Shown here one piece after another: positions 1 through 14,500 of a stretch of DNA of 64,000 nt. Location: NCBI RefSeq assembly GCF_034190915.1, contig NW_026947623.1, positions 124,001 to 188,000 of the forward strand, in the 5' to 3' direction. The notes below the pieces were generated by a model. The model saw nothing but the letters and a program-made list of their open reading frames with translations. It was not told the origin of the DNA and searched no databases. Every line of letters starts with the position of its first letter. Position 1 is the stretch's first letter. The position numbers and the translations under genes are program-made. Origin of the DNA: Cavia porcellus (lineage: Eukaryota > Chordata > Mammalia > Rodentia > Caviidae).

Positions 1-67
1 CAATGCGCACCACCCCGTGATGTTTCTCTCACTGCTACTAGTGAATGTAATGTAACACACACCCATA
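1..67. repeat. Reference monomer (67 bp), first unit
   Basis: This first unit is used as the phase reference. Visible parts: the palindrome TGCGCA at 4-9; CACCACCCCGTGATG at 8-22; the short inverted repeats GTGA (17-20) with TCAC (29-32), and TCACT (29-33) with AGTGA (40-44); the palindrome ACTAGT at 37-42; a direct repeat AATGTAATGTAA at 44-55; and ACACACACCC at 55-64. CpG dinucleotides lie at 6-7 and 16-17. This unit carries the GCTACT form with TTTCTCTCAC, typical of the left part of the window. Confidence 0.9.
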
Positions 68-594
68 CAATGCGCACCACCCCGTGATGTTTCTCTCACT
101 GCTACTAGTGAATGTAATGTAACACACACCCATACAATGCGCACCACCCCGTGATGTTTCTCTCACTGCTACTAGTGAATGGAATGTTACACACACCCAT
201 ACAATGCGCACCACCCCGTGATGTTTCTCTCACTGCTACTAGTGAATGTAATGTAACACACACCCATACAATGCGCACGACCCCCTGATGTTTTTCTCAC
301 TCCTACTAGTGAATGTAATGTAACACACACCCATACAATGTGAACCACCCCGTGATGTTTCTCTCACTGCTACTAGTGAATGTAATGTAACACACACCCA
401 TACAATGCGCACCACCCCGTGATGTTTCTCTCACTGGTACTAGTGAATGTAATGTTACACACACCCATACAATGCGCACCACCCCGTGATGTTTCTCTCA
501 CTGCTACTAGTGAATGTAATGTAACACACACCCATACAATGCGCACCACCCCGTGATGTTTCTCTCACTCCTACTAGTGAATGTAATGTAACAC
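1..594. repeat. Satellite lead-in, partial, before first long duplication
   Basis: About nine monomers, mostly of the TTTCTCTCAC / GCTACT type, lie before the first recognisable long duplication. Private variants include GAATGGAATGTTACAC near 175-192 and GCACGACCCCCTGATG near 275-290. The left edge is cut by the window, so it may belong to a larger unit. No other sequence is present. Confidence 0.75.
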
Positions 595-3500
595 ACACCC
601 ATACAATGCGCACCACCCCGTGATGTTTCTCTCACTCCTACTAGTGAATGTAAGGTAACACACACCCATACAATGCGCACCACCCCGTGATGTTTCTCTC
701 ACTCCTACTAGTGAATGTAATGTAACACACACCCATGCAATGCGCACCACCGCGTGATGTTTCTCTCACTCCTACTAGTGAATGTAATGTAACACACACC
801 CATACAATGCGCACCACCCCGTGATGTTTCTCTCACTCCTACTAGTGAATGTAATGTAACACACACCCATACAATGCGCACCACCCCGTGATGTTTCTCT
901 CACTCCTACTAGTGAATGTAATGTAACACACACCCATACAAAGCGCACCACCCCGTGATGTTTCTCTCACTCCTACTAGTGAATGTAATGTAACACACAC
1001 CCATACAATGCGCACCACCCCGTGATGTTTCTCTCACTCCTACTAGTGAATGTAATGTAACACACAATCATACAATGCGCACCACCCCGTAATGTTTCTC
1101 TCACTCCTACTAGTGAATGTAATGTAACACACACCCATACAATGCGCACCACCCCGTGATGTTTCTCTCACTCCTACTAGTGAATGTAATGTAACACACA
1201 CCCATAAAATGCGCACCACCCCGTGATGTTTCTCTCACTCCTACTAGTGAATGTAATGTAACACACACCCATACAATGCGCACCACCCCGTGATGTTTCT
1301 CTCACTGCTACAAGTGAATATAATGTAACACACACCCATACAATGCGCACCACCCCGTGATTTTTTTCTCACTGCTACTAGTGAATGTAATGTAACACAC
1401 ACCCATACAATGCGCACCACCCCGTGATGTTTTTCTCACTCCTACTAGTGAATCTAATGTAACACACACCCATACAATGCGCACCACCCCGTGATGTTTT
1501 TCTCACTCCTACTAGTGAATCTAATGTAACACACACCCATACAATGCGCACCACCCCGTGATGTTTCTGTCACTCCTACTAGTCAATGTAATGTAACACA
1601 CACCCATACAATGCGCATCACCCCGTGATGTTTCTCTCACTCCTACTAGTGAATGTAATGTAACACACACCCATACAATGCGCACCACCCCGTGATGTTT
1701 CTCTCACTCCTACTAGTGAATGTAATGTAACACAGACCCATACAATGCGCACCACCCGGTGATGTTTCTCTCACTCCTACTAGAGAATCTAATGTAACAC
1801 ACACCCATACAATGCGCACCACCCCGTGATGTTTCTCTCACTACTACTAGTGAATGTAATGTAACACACACCCATACAATTCGCACCACCCCGTGATGTT
1901 TCTCTCACTCCTACTAGTGAATGTAATGTAACACACACCCATACAATGCGCACCACCCCGTGATGTTTCTCTCACTCCTACTAGTGAATGTAATGTAACA
2001 CACACCCATACAATGCGCACCACCCCGTGATGTTTCTCTCACTCATACTAGTGAATATAATGTAACACACACCCATACAATGCGCACCACACCGTGATGT
2101 TTCTCTCACTGCTACTAGTGAATGTAATGTAACACACACCCATACAATGCGAACCACCCCGTGATGTCTCTCTCACTCCTACTCGTGAATGTAATGTAAC
2201 ACACACCCATACAATGCGCACCACCCCGTGATGTCTCTCTCACTCCTACTAGTGAATGTAATGTAACACACACCCAAAAAATGCGCACCACCCCGTGATG
2301 TCTCTCTCACCCCTACTAGTGAATGCAATGTAACACACACCCATACAATGCGCACCACCCCGTGATGTTTCTCTCACTCCTACTAGTGAATGTAATGTAA
2401 CACACACCCATACAATGCGCACCCCCCCGTGATGTTTCTCTCACTGCTACTAGTGAATGTAATGTAACACACACCCATACAATGCGCACCACCCCGTGAT
2501 GTTTTTCTCACTGCTACTAGTGAATGTAATGTAACACACACCCATACAATGCGCCCCACCCCGTGATGTTTCTCTCACTCCTACTAGTGAATGTAATGTA
2601 ACACACACCCATACAATGCGCCCCACCCCGTGATGTTTCTCTCACTCCTAGTAGTGAATGCAATGTAACACACACCCATACAATGCGCACCACCCCGTGA
2701 TGTTTCTCTCACCCCTACTAGTGAATGTAATGTAACACACACCCATACAATGCGCGCCACCCCGTGATGTTTCTCTCACCCCTACTAGTGAATGTAATGT
2801 AACACACACCCATACAATGCGCGCCACCCCGTGATGTTTTTCTCACTCCTACTAGAGAATGTAATGTAACACACACCCATACAATGCGCGCCACCCCGTG
2901 ATGTTTTTCTCACTCCTACTAGTGAATGTAATGTAACACACACCCATACAATGCGCACCACCCCATGATGTTTCTCTCACACCTACTAGTGAATGTAATG
3001 TAACACAAACCCATACAATGCGCACCACCCCGTGATGTTTCTCTCACTCATACTAGTGAATGTAATGTAACACACACCCATACAATGCGCACCACACCGT
3101 GATGTTTCTCTCACTGCTACTAGTGAATGTAATGTAACACACACCCATACAATGCGCACCACCCCGTGATGTCTCTCTCACTCCTACTCGTGAATGTAAT
3201 GTAACACACACCCATACAATGCGCACCACCCCGTGATGTCTCTCTCACTCCTACTAGTGAATGTAATGTAACACACACCCAAAAAATGCGCACCACCCCG
3301 TGATGTCTCTCTCACCCCTACTAGTGAATGCAATGTAACACACACCCATACAATGCGCACCACCCCGTGATGTTTCTCTCACCCCTACTAGTGAATGAAA
3401 TGTAACACACACCCATACAATGCACACCACCCCGTGATGTTTCTCTCACCCCTACTAGTGAATGTAATGTAACACACACCCATACAATGCGCACCACCCC

Positions 3501-6086
3501 GTGATGTTTCTCTCACCCCTACTAGTGAATGTAATGTAACACACACCCATACAATGCGCACCACCCCGTGATGTTTCTCTCACTCCTACTAGTCAATGTA
3601 ATGTAACACACACCCATACAATGCGCACCACCCCGTGATGTTTCTCTCACTCCTACTAGTGAATGTAATGTAACACACACCCATACAATGCGCACCACCC
3701 CGTGATGTTTCTCCCATCCTACTAGTGAATGTAATGTAACACACACCCATACAATGCGCACCACCCCGTGATGTTTCTCTCACTCCTACTAGTGAATGTA
3801 ATGTAACACACACCCATACAATGCGCACCACCCCGTGATGTTTCTCTCACTCCTACTAGTGAATGTAATGTAACACACACCCATACAATGCGCACCACCC
3901 CGTGATGTTTCTCTCACTGCTACTAGTGAATGTAATGTAACACACACCCATACAATTCGCACCACCCCGTTATGTTTCTCTCACTGCTATTAGTGAATGT
4001 AATGTAACACACACCCATACAATGCGCACCACCCCGTGATGTTTTTCTCACTCCTACTAGTGAATGTAATGTAACACACACCCATACAATGCGCACCACC
4101 CGGTGATGTTTCTCTCACTGCTACTAGTGAATGTAATGTAACACACACCCATACAATGCGCACCACCCTGTGATGTTTCTCTCACTGCTACTAGTGAATG
4201 TAATGTAACACACACCCATACAATGCGCACCACCCCGTGATGTTTCTCTCACTCCTACTAGTGAATGTAATGTAACACACACCCATACAATGCGCACCAC
4301 CCCGTGATGTTTCTCTCACTCCTACTAGTGAATGTAATGTAACACACACCCATACAATGCGCACCACCCCGTGATGTTTCTCTCACTCCTACTAGTGAAT
4401 GTAATGTAACACACACCCATACAAAGCGCACCACCCCGTGATGTTTCTCTCACTGCTACTAGTGAATGTAATGTAACACACACCCATACAATGCGCGCCA
4501 CCCCGTGATGTTTTTCTCACTCCTACTAGAGAATGTAATGTAACACACACCCATACAATGCGCCCCACCCCGTGATGTTTCTCTCACTCCTACTAGTGAA
4601 TGTAATGTAACACACACCCATACAATGCGCGCCACCCCGTGATGTTTCTCTCACTCCTACTAGTGAATGTAATGTAACACACACCCATACAATGCGCACC
4701 ACCCCGTGATGTTTCTCTCACTGCTACTAGTGAATGTAATGTAACACACACCCATACAATGCGCCCCACCCCGTGATGTTTCTCTCACTGCTACTAGTGA
4801 ATGTAATGTAACACACACCCATACAATGCGCACCACCCCGTGATGTTTCTCCCATCCTACTAGTGAATGTAATGTAACACACACCCATACAATGCGCACC
4901 ACCCCGTGATGTTTCTCTCACTCCTACTAGTGAATGTAATGTAACACACACCCATACAATGCGCACCACCCCGTGATGTTTCTCTCACTCCTACTAGTGA
5001 ATGTAATGTAACACACACCCATACAATGCGCACCACCCCGTGATGTTTCTCTCACTCCTAGTAGTGAATGTAATGTAACACACACCCATACAATGCGCAC
5101 CACCCCGTGATGTTTCTCTCACTGCTACTAGTGAATGTAATGTAACACACACCCATACAATGCGCACCACCCCGTTATGTTTCTCTCACTGCTATTAGTG
5201 AATGTAATGTAACACACACCCATACAATGCGCACCACCCCGTGATGTTTTTCTCACTCCTACTAGTGAATGTAATGTAACACACACCCATACAATGCGCA
5301 CCACCCGGTGATGTTTCTCTCACTGCTACTAGTGAATGTAATGTAACACACACCCATACAATGCGCACCACCCTGTGATGTTTCTCTCACTGCTACTAGT
5401 GAATGTAATGTAACACACACCCATACAATGCGCACCACCCCGTGATGTTTCTCTCACTCCTACTAGTGAATGTAATGTAACACACACCCATACAATGCGC
5501 ACCACCCCGTGATGTTTCTCTCACTCCTACTAGTGAATGTAATGTAACACACACCCATACAATGCGCACCCCCCCGTGATGTTTCTCTCACTGCTACTAG
5601 TGAATGTAATGTAACACACACCCATACAATGCGCACCACCCCGTGATGTTTCTCTCACTCCTACTAGTGAATGTAATGTAACACACACCCATACAATGCG
5701 CACCACCCCGTGATGTTTCTCTCACTCCTACTAGTGAATGTAATGTAACACACACCCATACAATGCGCACCACCCCGTGATGTTTCTCTCACTGCTACTA
5801 GTGAATGTAATGTAACACACACCCATACAATGCGCACCACCCCGTGATGTTTCTCTCACTGCTACTAGTGAATGTAATGTAACACACACCCATACAATGC
5901 GCACCACCCCGTGATGTTTCTCTCACTCCTACTAGTGAATGTAATGTAACACACACCCATACAATGCGCACCACCCCGTGATGTTTCTCTCACTGCTACT
6001 AGTGAATGTAATGTAACACACACCCATACAATGCGCACCACCCCGTGATGTTTCTCTCACTGCTACTAGTGAATGTAATGTAACAA
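595..6086. repeat. Higher-order repeat, 5492-bp unit, copy 1
   Basis: Eighty-two monomer slots (82 x 67 = 5494, net loss 2 bp). Landmark variants recur exactly 5492 bp later: TAAGGTAAC at 651 and 6143, the GATTTTTTTCTCAC variant, ACCCAAAAAATG, and CTCCCATCC at 3712. Inside the unit are smaller duplications: a 1005-bp one (ACCCAAAAAATG at 2274 and 3279), and a roughly 1138-1205-bp one (CCCATCC at 3713 and 4851; GTTATG at 3969 and 5174). The left limit is set by the AACAAACAC variant, which is at 6086 and 11578 but not at 594. Confidence 0.88.
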
Positions 6087-9000
6087 ACACCCATACAATG
6101 CGCACCACCCCGTGATGTTTCTCTCACTCCTACTAGTGAATGTAAGGTAACACACACCCATACAATGCGCACCACCCCGTGATGTTTCTCTCACTCCTAC
6201 TAGTGAATGTAATGTAACACACACCCATGCAATGCGCACCACCGCGTGATGTTTCTCTCACTCCTACTAGTGAATGTAATGTAACACACACCCATACAAT
6301 GCGCACCACCCCGTGATGTTTCTCTCACTCCTACTAGTGAATGTAATGTAACACACACCCATACAATGCGCACCACCCCGTGATGTTTCTCTCACTCCTA
6401 CTAGTGAATGTAATGTAACACACACCCATACAAAGCGCACCACCCCGTGATGTTTCTCTCACTCCTACTAGTGAATGTAATGTAACACACACCCATACAA
6501 TGCGCACCACCCCGTGATGTTTCTCTCACTCCTACTAGTGAATGTAATGTAACACACAATCATACAATGCGCACCACCCCGTAATGTTTCTCTCACTCCT
6601 ACTAGTGAATGTAATGTAACACACACCCATACAATGCGCACCACCCCGTGATGTTTCTCTCACTCCTACTAGTGAATGTAATGTAACACACACCCATAAA
6701 ATGCGCACCACCCCGTGATGTTTCTCTCACTCCTACTAGTGAATGTAATGTAACACACACCCATACAATGCGCACCACCCCGTGATGTTTCTCTCACTGC
6801 TACAAGTGAATATAATGTAACACACACCCATACAATGCGCACCACCCCGTGATTTTTTTCTCACTGCTACTAGTGAATGTAATGTAACACACACCCATAC
6901 AATGCGCACCACCCCGTGATGTTTTTCTCACTCCTACTAGTGAATCTAATGTAACACACACCCATACAATGCGCACCACCCCGTGATGTTTTTCTCACTC
7001 CTACTAGTGAATCTAATGTAACACACACCCATACAATGCGCACCACCCCGTGATGTTTCTGTCACTCCTACTAGTCAATGTAATGTAACACACACCCATA
7101 CAATGCGCATCACCCCGTGATGTTTCTCTCACTCCTACTAGTGAATGAAATGTAACACACACCCATACAATGCGCACCACCCCGTGATGTTTCTCTCACT
7201 CCTACTAGTGAATGTAATGTAACACAGACCCATACAATGCGCACCACCCGGTGATGTTTCTCTCACTCCTACTAGAGAATCTAATGTAACACACACCCAT
7301 ACAATGCGCACCACCCCGTGATGTTTCTCTCACTACTACTAGTGAATGTAATGTAACACACACCCATACAATTCGCACCACCCCGTGATGTTTCTCTCAC
7401 TCCTACTAGTGAATGTAATGTAACACACACCCATACAATGCGCACCACCCCGTGATGTTTCTCTCACTCCTACTAGTGAATGTAATGTAACACACACCCA
7501 TACAATGCGCACCACCCCGTGATGTTTCTCTCACTCATACTAGTGAATATAATGTAACACACACCCATACAATGCGCACCACACCGTGATGTTTCTCTCA
7601 CTGCTACTAGTGAATGTAATGTAACACACACCCATACAATGCGAACCACCCCGTGATGTCTCTCTCACTCCTACTCGTGAATGTAATGTAACACACACCC
7701 ATACAATGCGCACCACCCCGTGATGTCTCTCTCACTCCTACTAGTGAATGTAATGTAACACACACCCAAAAAATGCGCACCACCCCGTGATGTCTCTCTC
7801 ACCCCTACTAGTGAATGCAATGTAACACACACCCATACAATGCGCACCACCCCGTGATGTTTCTCTCACTCCTACTAGTGAATGTAATGTAACACACACC
7901 CATACAATGCGCACCCCCCCGTGATGTTTCTCTCACTGCTACTAGTGAATGTAATGTAACACACACCCATACAATGCGCACCACCCCGTGATGTTTTTCT
8001 CACTGCTACTAGTGAATGTAATGTAACACACACCCATACAATGCGCCCCACCCCGTGATGTTTCTCTCACTCCTACTAGTGAATGTAATGTAACACACAC
8101 CCATACAATGCGCCCCACCCCGTGATGTTTCTCTCACTCCTAGTAGTGAATGCAATGTAACACACACCCATACAATGCGCACCACCCCGTGATGTTTCTC
8201 TCACCCCTACTAGTGAATGTAATGTAACACACACCCATACAATGCGCGCCACCCCGTGATGTTTCTCTCACCCCTACTAGTGAATGTAATGTAACACACA
8301 CCCATACAATGCGCGCCACCCCGTGATGTTTTTCTCACTCCTACTAGAGAATGTAATGTAACACACACCCATACAATGCGCGCCACCCCGTGATGTTTTT
8401 CTCACTCCTACTAGTGAATGTAATGTAACACACACCCATACAATGCGCACCACCCCATGATGTTTCTCTCACACCTACTAGTGAATGTAATGTAACACAA
8501 ACCCATACAATGCGCACCACCCCGTGATGTTTCTCTCACTCATACTAGTGAATGTAATGTAACACACACCCATACAATGCGCACCACACCGTGATGTTTC
8601 TCTCACTGCTACTAGTGAATGTAATGTAACACACACCCATACAATGCGCACCACCCCGTGATGTCTCTCTCACTCCTACTCGTGAATGTAATGTAACACA
8701 CACCCATACAATGCGCACCACCCCGTGATGTCTCTCTCACTCCTACTAGTGAATGTAATGTAACACACACCCAAAAAATGCGCACCACCCCGTGATGTCT
8801 CTCTCACCCCTACTAGTGAATGCAATGTAACACACACCCATACAATGCGCACCACCCCGTGATGTTTCTCTCACCCCTACTAGTGAATGAAATGTAACAC
8901 ACACCCATACAATGCACACCACCCCGTGATGTTTCTCTCACCCCTACTAGTGAATGTAATGTAACACACACCCATACAATGCGCACCACCCCGTGATGTT

Positions 9001-11578
9001 TCTCTCACCCCTACTAGTGAATGTAATGTAACACACACCCATACAATGCGCACCACCCCGTGATGTTTCTCTCACTCCTACTAGTCAATGTAATGTAACA
9101 CACACCCATACAATGCGCACCACCCCGTGATGTTTCTCTCACTCCTACTAGTGAATGTAATGTAACACACACCCATACAATGCGCACCACCCCGTGATGT
9201 TTCTCCCATCCTACTAGTGAATGTAATGTAACACACACCCATACAATGCGCACCACCCCGTGATGTTTCTCTCACTCCTACTAGTGAATGTAATGTAACA
9301 CACACCCATACAATGCGCACCACCCCGTGATGTTTCTCTCACTCCTACTAGTGAATGTAATGTAACACACACCCATACAATGCGCACCACCCCGTGATGT
9401 TTCTCTCACTGCTACTAGTGAATGTAATGTAACACACACCCATACAATTCGCACCACCCCGTTATGTTTCTCTCACTGCTATTAGTGAATGTAATGTAAC
9501 ACACACCCATACAATGCGCACCACCCCGTGATGTTTTTCTCACTCCTACTAGTGAATGTAATGTAACACACACCCATACAATGCGCACCACCCGGTGATG
9601 TTTCTCTCACTGCTACTAGTGAATGTAATGTAACACACACCCATACAATGCGCACCACCCTGTGATGTTTCTCTCACTGCTACTAGTGAATGTAATGTAA
9701 CACACACCCATACAATGCGCACCACCCCGTGATGTTTCTCTCACTCCTACTAGTGAATGTAATGTAACACACACCCATACAATGCGCACCACCCCGTGAT
9801 GTTTCTCTCACTCCTACTAGTGAATGTAATGTAACACACACCCATACAATGCGCACCACCCCGTGATGTTTCTCTCACTCCTACTAGTGAATGTAATGTA
9901 ACACACACCCATACAAAGCGCACCACCCCGTGATGTTTCTCTCACTGCTACTAGTGAATGTAATGTAACACACACCCATACAATGCGCGCCACCCCGTGA
10001 TGTTTTTCTCACTCCTACTAGAGAATGTAATGTAACACACACCCATACAATGCGCCCCACCCCGTGATGTTTCTCTCACTCCTACTAGTGAATGTAATGT
10101 AACACACACCCATACAATGCGCGCCACCCCGTGATGTTTCTCTCACTCCTACTAGTGAATGTAATGTAACACACACCCATACAATGCGCACCACCCCGTG
10201 ATGTTTCTCTCACTGCTACTAGTGAATGTAATGTAACACACACCCATACAATGCGCCCCACCCCGTGATGTTTCTCTCACTGCTACTAGTGAATGTAATG
10301 TAACACACACCCATACAATGCGCACCACCCCGTGATGTTTCTCCCATCCTACTAGTGAATGTAATGTAACACACACCCATACAATGCGCACCACCCCGTG
10401 ATGTTTCTCTCACTCCTACTAGTGAATGTAATGTAACACACACCCATACAATGCGCACCACCCCGTGATGTTTCTCTCACTCCTACTAGTGAATGTAATG
10501 TAACACACACCCATACAATGCGCACCACCCCGTGATGTTTCTCTCACTCCTAGTAGTGAATGTAATGTAACACACACCCATACAATGCGCACCACCCCGT
10601 GATGTTTCTCTCACTGCTACTAGTGAATGTAATGTAACACACACCCATACAATGCGCACCACCCCGTTATGTTTCTCTCACTGCTATTAGTGAATGTAAT
10701 GTAACACACACCCATACAATGCGCACCACCCCGTGATGTTTTTCTCACTCCTACTAGTGAATGTAATGTAACACACACCCATACAATGCGCACCACCCGG
10801 TGATGTTTCTCTCACTGCTACTAGTGAATGTAATGTAACACACACCCATACAATGCGCACCACCCTGTGATGTTTCTCTCACTGCTACTAGTGAATGTAA
10901 TGTAACACACACCCATACAATGCGCACCACCCCGTGATGTTTCTCTCACTCCTACTAGTGAATGTAATGTAACACACACCCATACAATGCGCACCACCCC
11001 GTGATGTTTCTCTCACTCCTACTAGTGAATGTAATGTAACACACACCCATACAATGCGCACCCCCCCGTGATGTTTCTCTCACTGCTACTAGTGAATGTA
11101 ATGTAACACACACCCATACAATGCGCACCACCCCGTGATGTTTCTCTCACTCCTACTAGTGAATGTAATGTAACACACACCCATACAATGCGCACCACCC
11201 CGTGATGTTTCTCTCACTCCTACTAGTGAATGTAATGTAACACACACCCATACAATGCGCACCACCCCGTGATGTTTCTCTCACTGCTACTAGTGAATGT
11301 AATGTAACACACACCCATACAATGCGCACCACCCCGTGATGTTTCTCTCACTGCTACTAGTGAATGTAATGTAACACACACCCATACAATGCGCACCACC
11401 CCGTGATGTTTCTCTCACTCCTACTAGTGAATGTAATGTAACACACACCCATACAATGCGCACCACCCCGTGATGTTTCTCTCACTGCTACTAGTGAATG
11501 TAATGTAACACACACCCATACAATGCGCACCACCCCGTGATGTTTCTCTCACTGCTACTAGTGAATGTAATGTAACAA
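6087..11578. repeat. Higher-order repeat, 5492-bp unit, copy 2
   Basis: This copy follows copy 1 directly and repeats its variant monomers in the same order. The one substitution I noted is at 7148 (GAATGAAATG), where copy 1 at 1656 has GAATGTAATG; I compared landmarks rather than every base. Both copies end with the AACAAACAC variant, and the sequence after 11578 no longer matches the start of the unit. Such similarity points to a recent duplication, or to an assembly error that should be excluded. Confidence 0.87.
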
Positions 11579-14500
11579 ACACCCATACAATGCGCACCAC
11601 CCCGTGATGTTTCTCTCACTGCTACTAGTGAATCTAATGTAACACACACCCATACAATGCGCACCACCCCGTGATGTCTCTCTCACTCCTACTAGTGAAT
11701 GTAATGTAACGCACACCCATACAATGCGCACCACCCCGTGATGTTTCTCTCACCCCTACTAGTGAATGCAATGTAACACACACCCATACAATGCGCACCA
11801 CCCCGTGATGTTTCTCTCACACCTACTAGTGAATGAAATGTAACACACACCCATACAATGCGCACCACCCCGTGATGTTTCTCTCACCCCTACTAGTGAA
11901 TGTAATGTAACACACACCCATACAATGCGCACCACCCCGTGATGTTCTCTCACTCCTACTAGTCAATGTAATGTAACACACACCCATACAATGCGCACCA
12001 CCCCGTGATGTTTCTCTCACTCCTACTAGTGAATGTAATGTAACACTCACCCATACAATGCGCACCACCCCGTGATGTTTCTCTCACTCCTTCTAGTGAA
12101 TGTAATGTAACACACACCCATACAATGCGCACCACCCCGTGATGTTTCTCTCACTCCTACTAGTGAATGTAATGTAACACACACCCATACAATGCGCACC
12201 ACCCCGTGATGTTTTTCTCACTGCTACTAGTGAATGTAATGTAACACACACCCATACAATGCGCACCACCCCGTGATGTTTGTCTCACTGCTACTAGTGA
12301 ATGCAATGTAACACACACCCATACAATGCGCACCACCCCGTGATGTTTTTCTCACTCCTACTAGTGAATGTAATGTAACACACACCCATACAATGCGCAC
12401 CACCCGGTGATGTTTCTCTCACTGCTACTAGTGAATGTAATGTAACACACACCCATACAATGCGCACCACCCGGTGATGTTTCTCTCACTGCTACTAGTG
12501 AATGTAATGTAACACACACCCATACAATGCGCACCACCCCGTGATGTTTCTCTCACTCCTACTAGTGAATGTAATGTAACACACAACCATACAATGCGCA
12601 CCACCCCGTGATGTTTCTCTCACTCCTACTAGTGAATGTAATGTAACACACACCCATACAATGCGCACCCCCCCGTGATGTTTCTCTCACTCCTACTAGT
12701 GAATGTAATGTAACACACACCCATACAATGCGCACCCCCCCGTGATGTTTCTCTCACTCCTACTAGTGAATGTAATGTAACACACACCCATACAATGCGC
12801 ACCCCCCCGTGATGTTTCTCTCACTGCTACTAGTGAATGTAATGTAACACACACCCATACAATGCGCACCACCCCGTGATGTTTCTCTCACTCCTACTAG
12901 TGAATGTAATGTAACACACACCCATACAATGCGCCCCACACCGTGATGTTTCTCTCACTCCTACTAGTGAATGTAATGTAACACACACCCATACAATGCG
13001 CCCCACCCCGTGATGTTTCTCTCACTCCTAGTAGTGAATGCAATGTAACACACACCCATACAATGCGCACCACCCCGTGATGTTTCTCTCACCCCTACTA
13101 GTGAATGTAATGTAACACACACCCATACAATGCGCGCCACCCCGTGATGTTTCTCTCACCCCTACTAGTGAATGTAATGTAACACACACCCATACAATGC
13201 GCGCCACCCCGTGATGTTTTTCTCACTCCTACTAGAGAATGTAATGTAACACACACCCATACAATGCGCGCCACCCCGTGATGTTTTTCTCACTCCTACT
13301 AGTGAATGTAATGTAACACACACCCATACAATGCGAGCCACCCCGTGATGTTTTTCTCACTCCTACTAGTGAATGTAATGTAACACACACCCATACAATG
13401 CGCACCACCCCGTGATGTTTTTCTCACTCCTACTAGTGAATGTAATGTAACACACACCCATACAATGCGCACCACCCCGTGATGTTTTTCTCACTCCTAC
13501 GAGTGAATGTAATGTAACACACACCCATACAATGCGCACCACCGCGTGATGTCTCTCTCACTCCTACTAGTGAATGTAATGTAACACACACCCATACAAT
13601 GCGCACCACCCCTTGATGTTTCTCTCACCCCTACTAGTGAATGCAATGTAACACACACCCATACAATGCGCACCACCCCGTGATGTTTCTCTCACTCCTA
13701 CTAGTGAATGTAATGTAACACACACCCATACAATGCGCACCACCCCGTGATGTTTCTCTCACTGCTACTAGTGAATGTAATGTAACACACACCCATACAA
13801 TGCGCACCACCCCGTTATGTTTCTCTCACTGCTATTAGTGAATGTAATGTAACACACACCCATACAATGCGCACCACCCCGTGATGTTTTTCTCACTCCT
13901 ACTAGTGAATGTAATGTAACACACACCCATACAATGCGCACCACCCGGTGATGTTTCTCTCACTGCTACTAGTGAATGTAATGTAACACACACCCATACA
14001 ATGCGCACCACCCGGTGATGTTTCTCTCACTGCTACTAGTGAATGTAATGTAACACACACCCATACAATGCGCACCACCCCGTGATGTTTCTCTCACTCC
14101 TACTAGTGAATGTAATGTAACACACACCCATACAATGCGCACCACCCCGTGATGTTTCTCTCACTCCTACTAGTGAATGTAATGTAACACACACCCATAC
14201 AATGCGCACCCCCCCGTGATGTTTCTCTCACTCCTACTAGTGAATGTAATGTAACACAAACCCATACAATGCGCACCCCCCCGTGATGTTTCTCTCACTG
14301 CTACTAGTGAATGTAATGTTACACACACCCATACAATGCGCACCACCCCGTGATGTTTCTCTCACTCCTACTAGTGAATGTAATGTAACACACACCCATA
14401 CAATGCGCACCACCCCGTGATGTTTCTCTCACTCCTACTAGTGAATGTAATGTAACACACACCCATACAATGCGCACCACCCCGTGATGTTTCTCTCACT

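Noticed and set aside
595..11578. Inverted or hairpin array structure
   Set aside because: All monomers inspected read in the same direction; no switch to the reverse complement was seen anywhere in the window.
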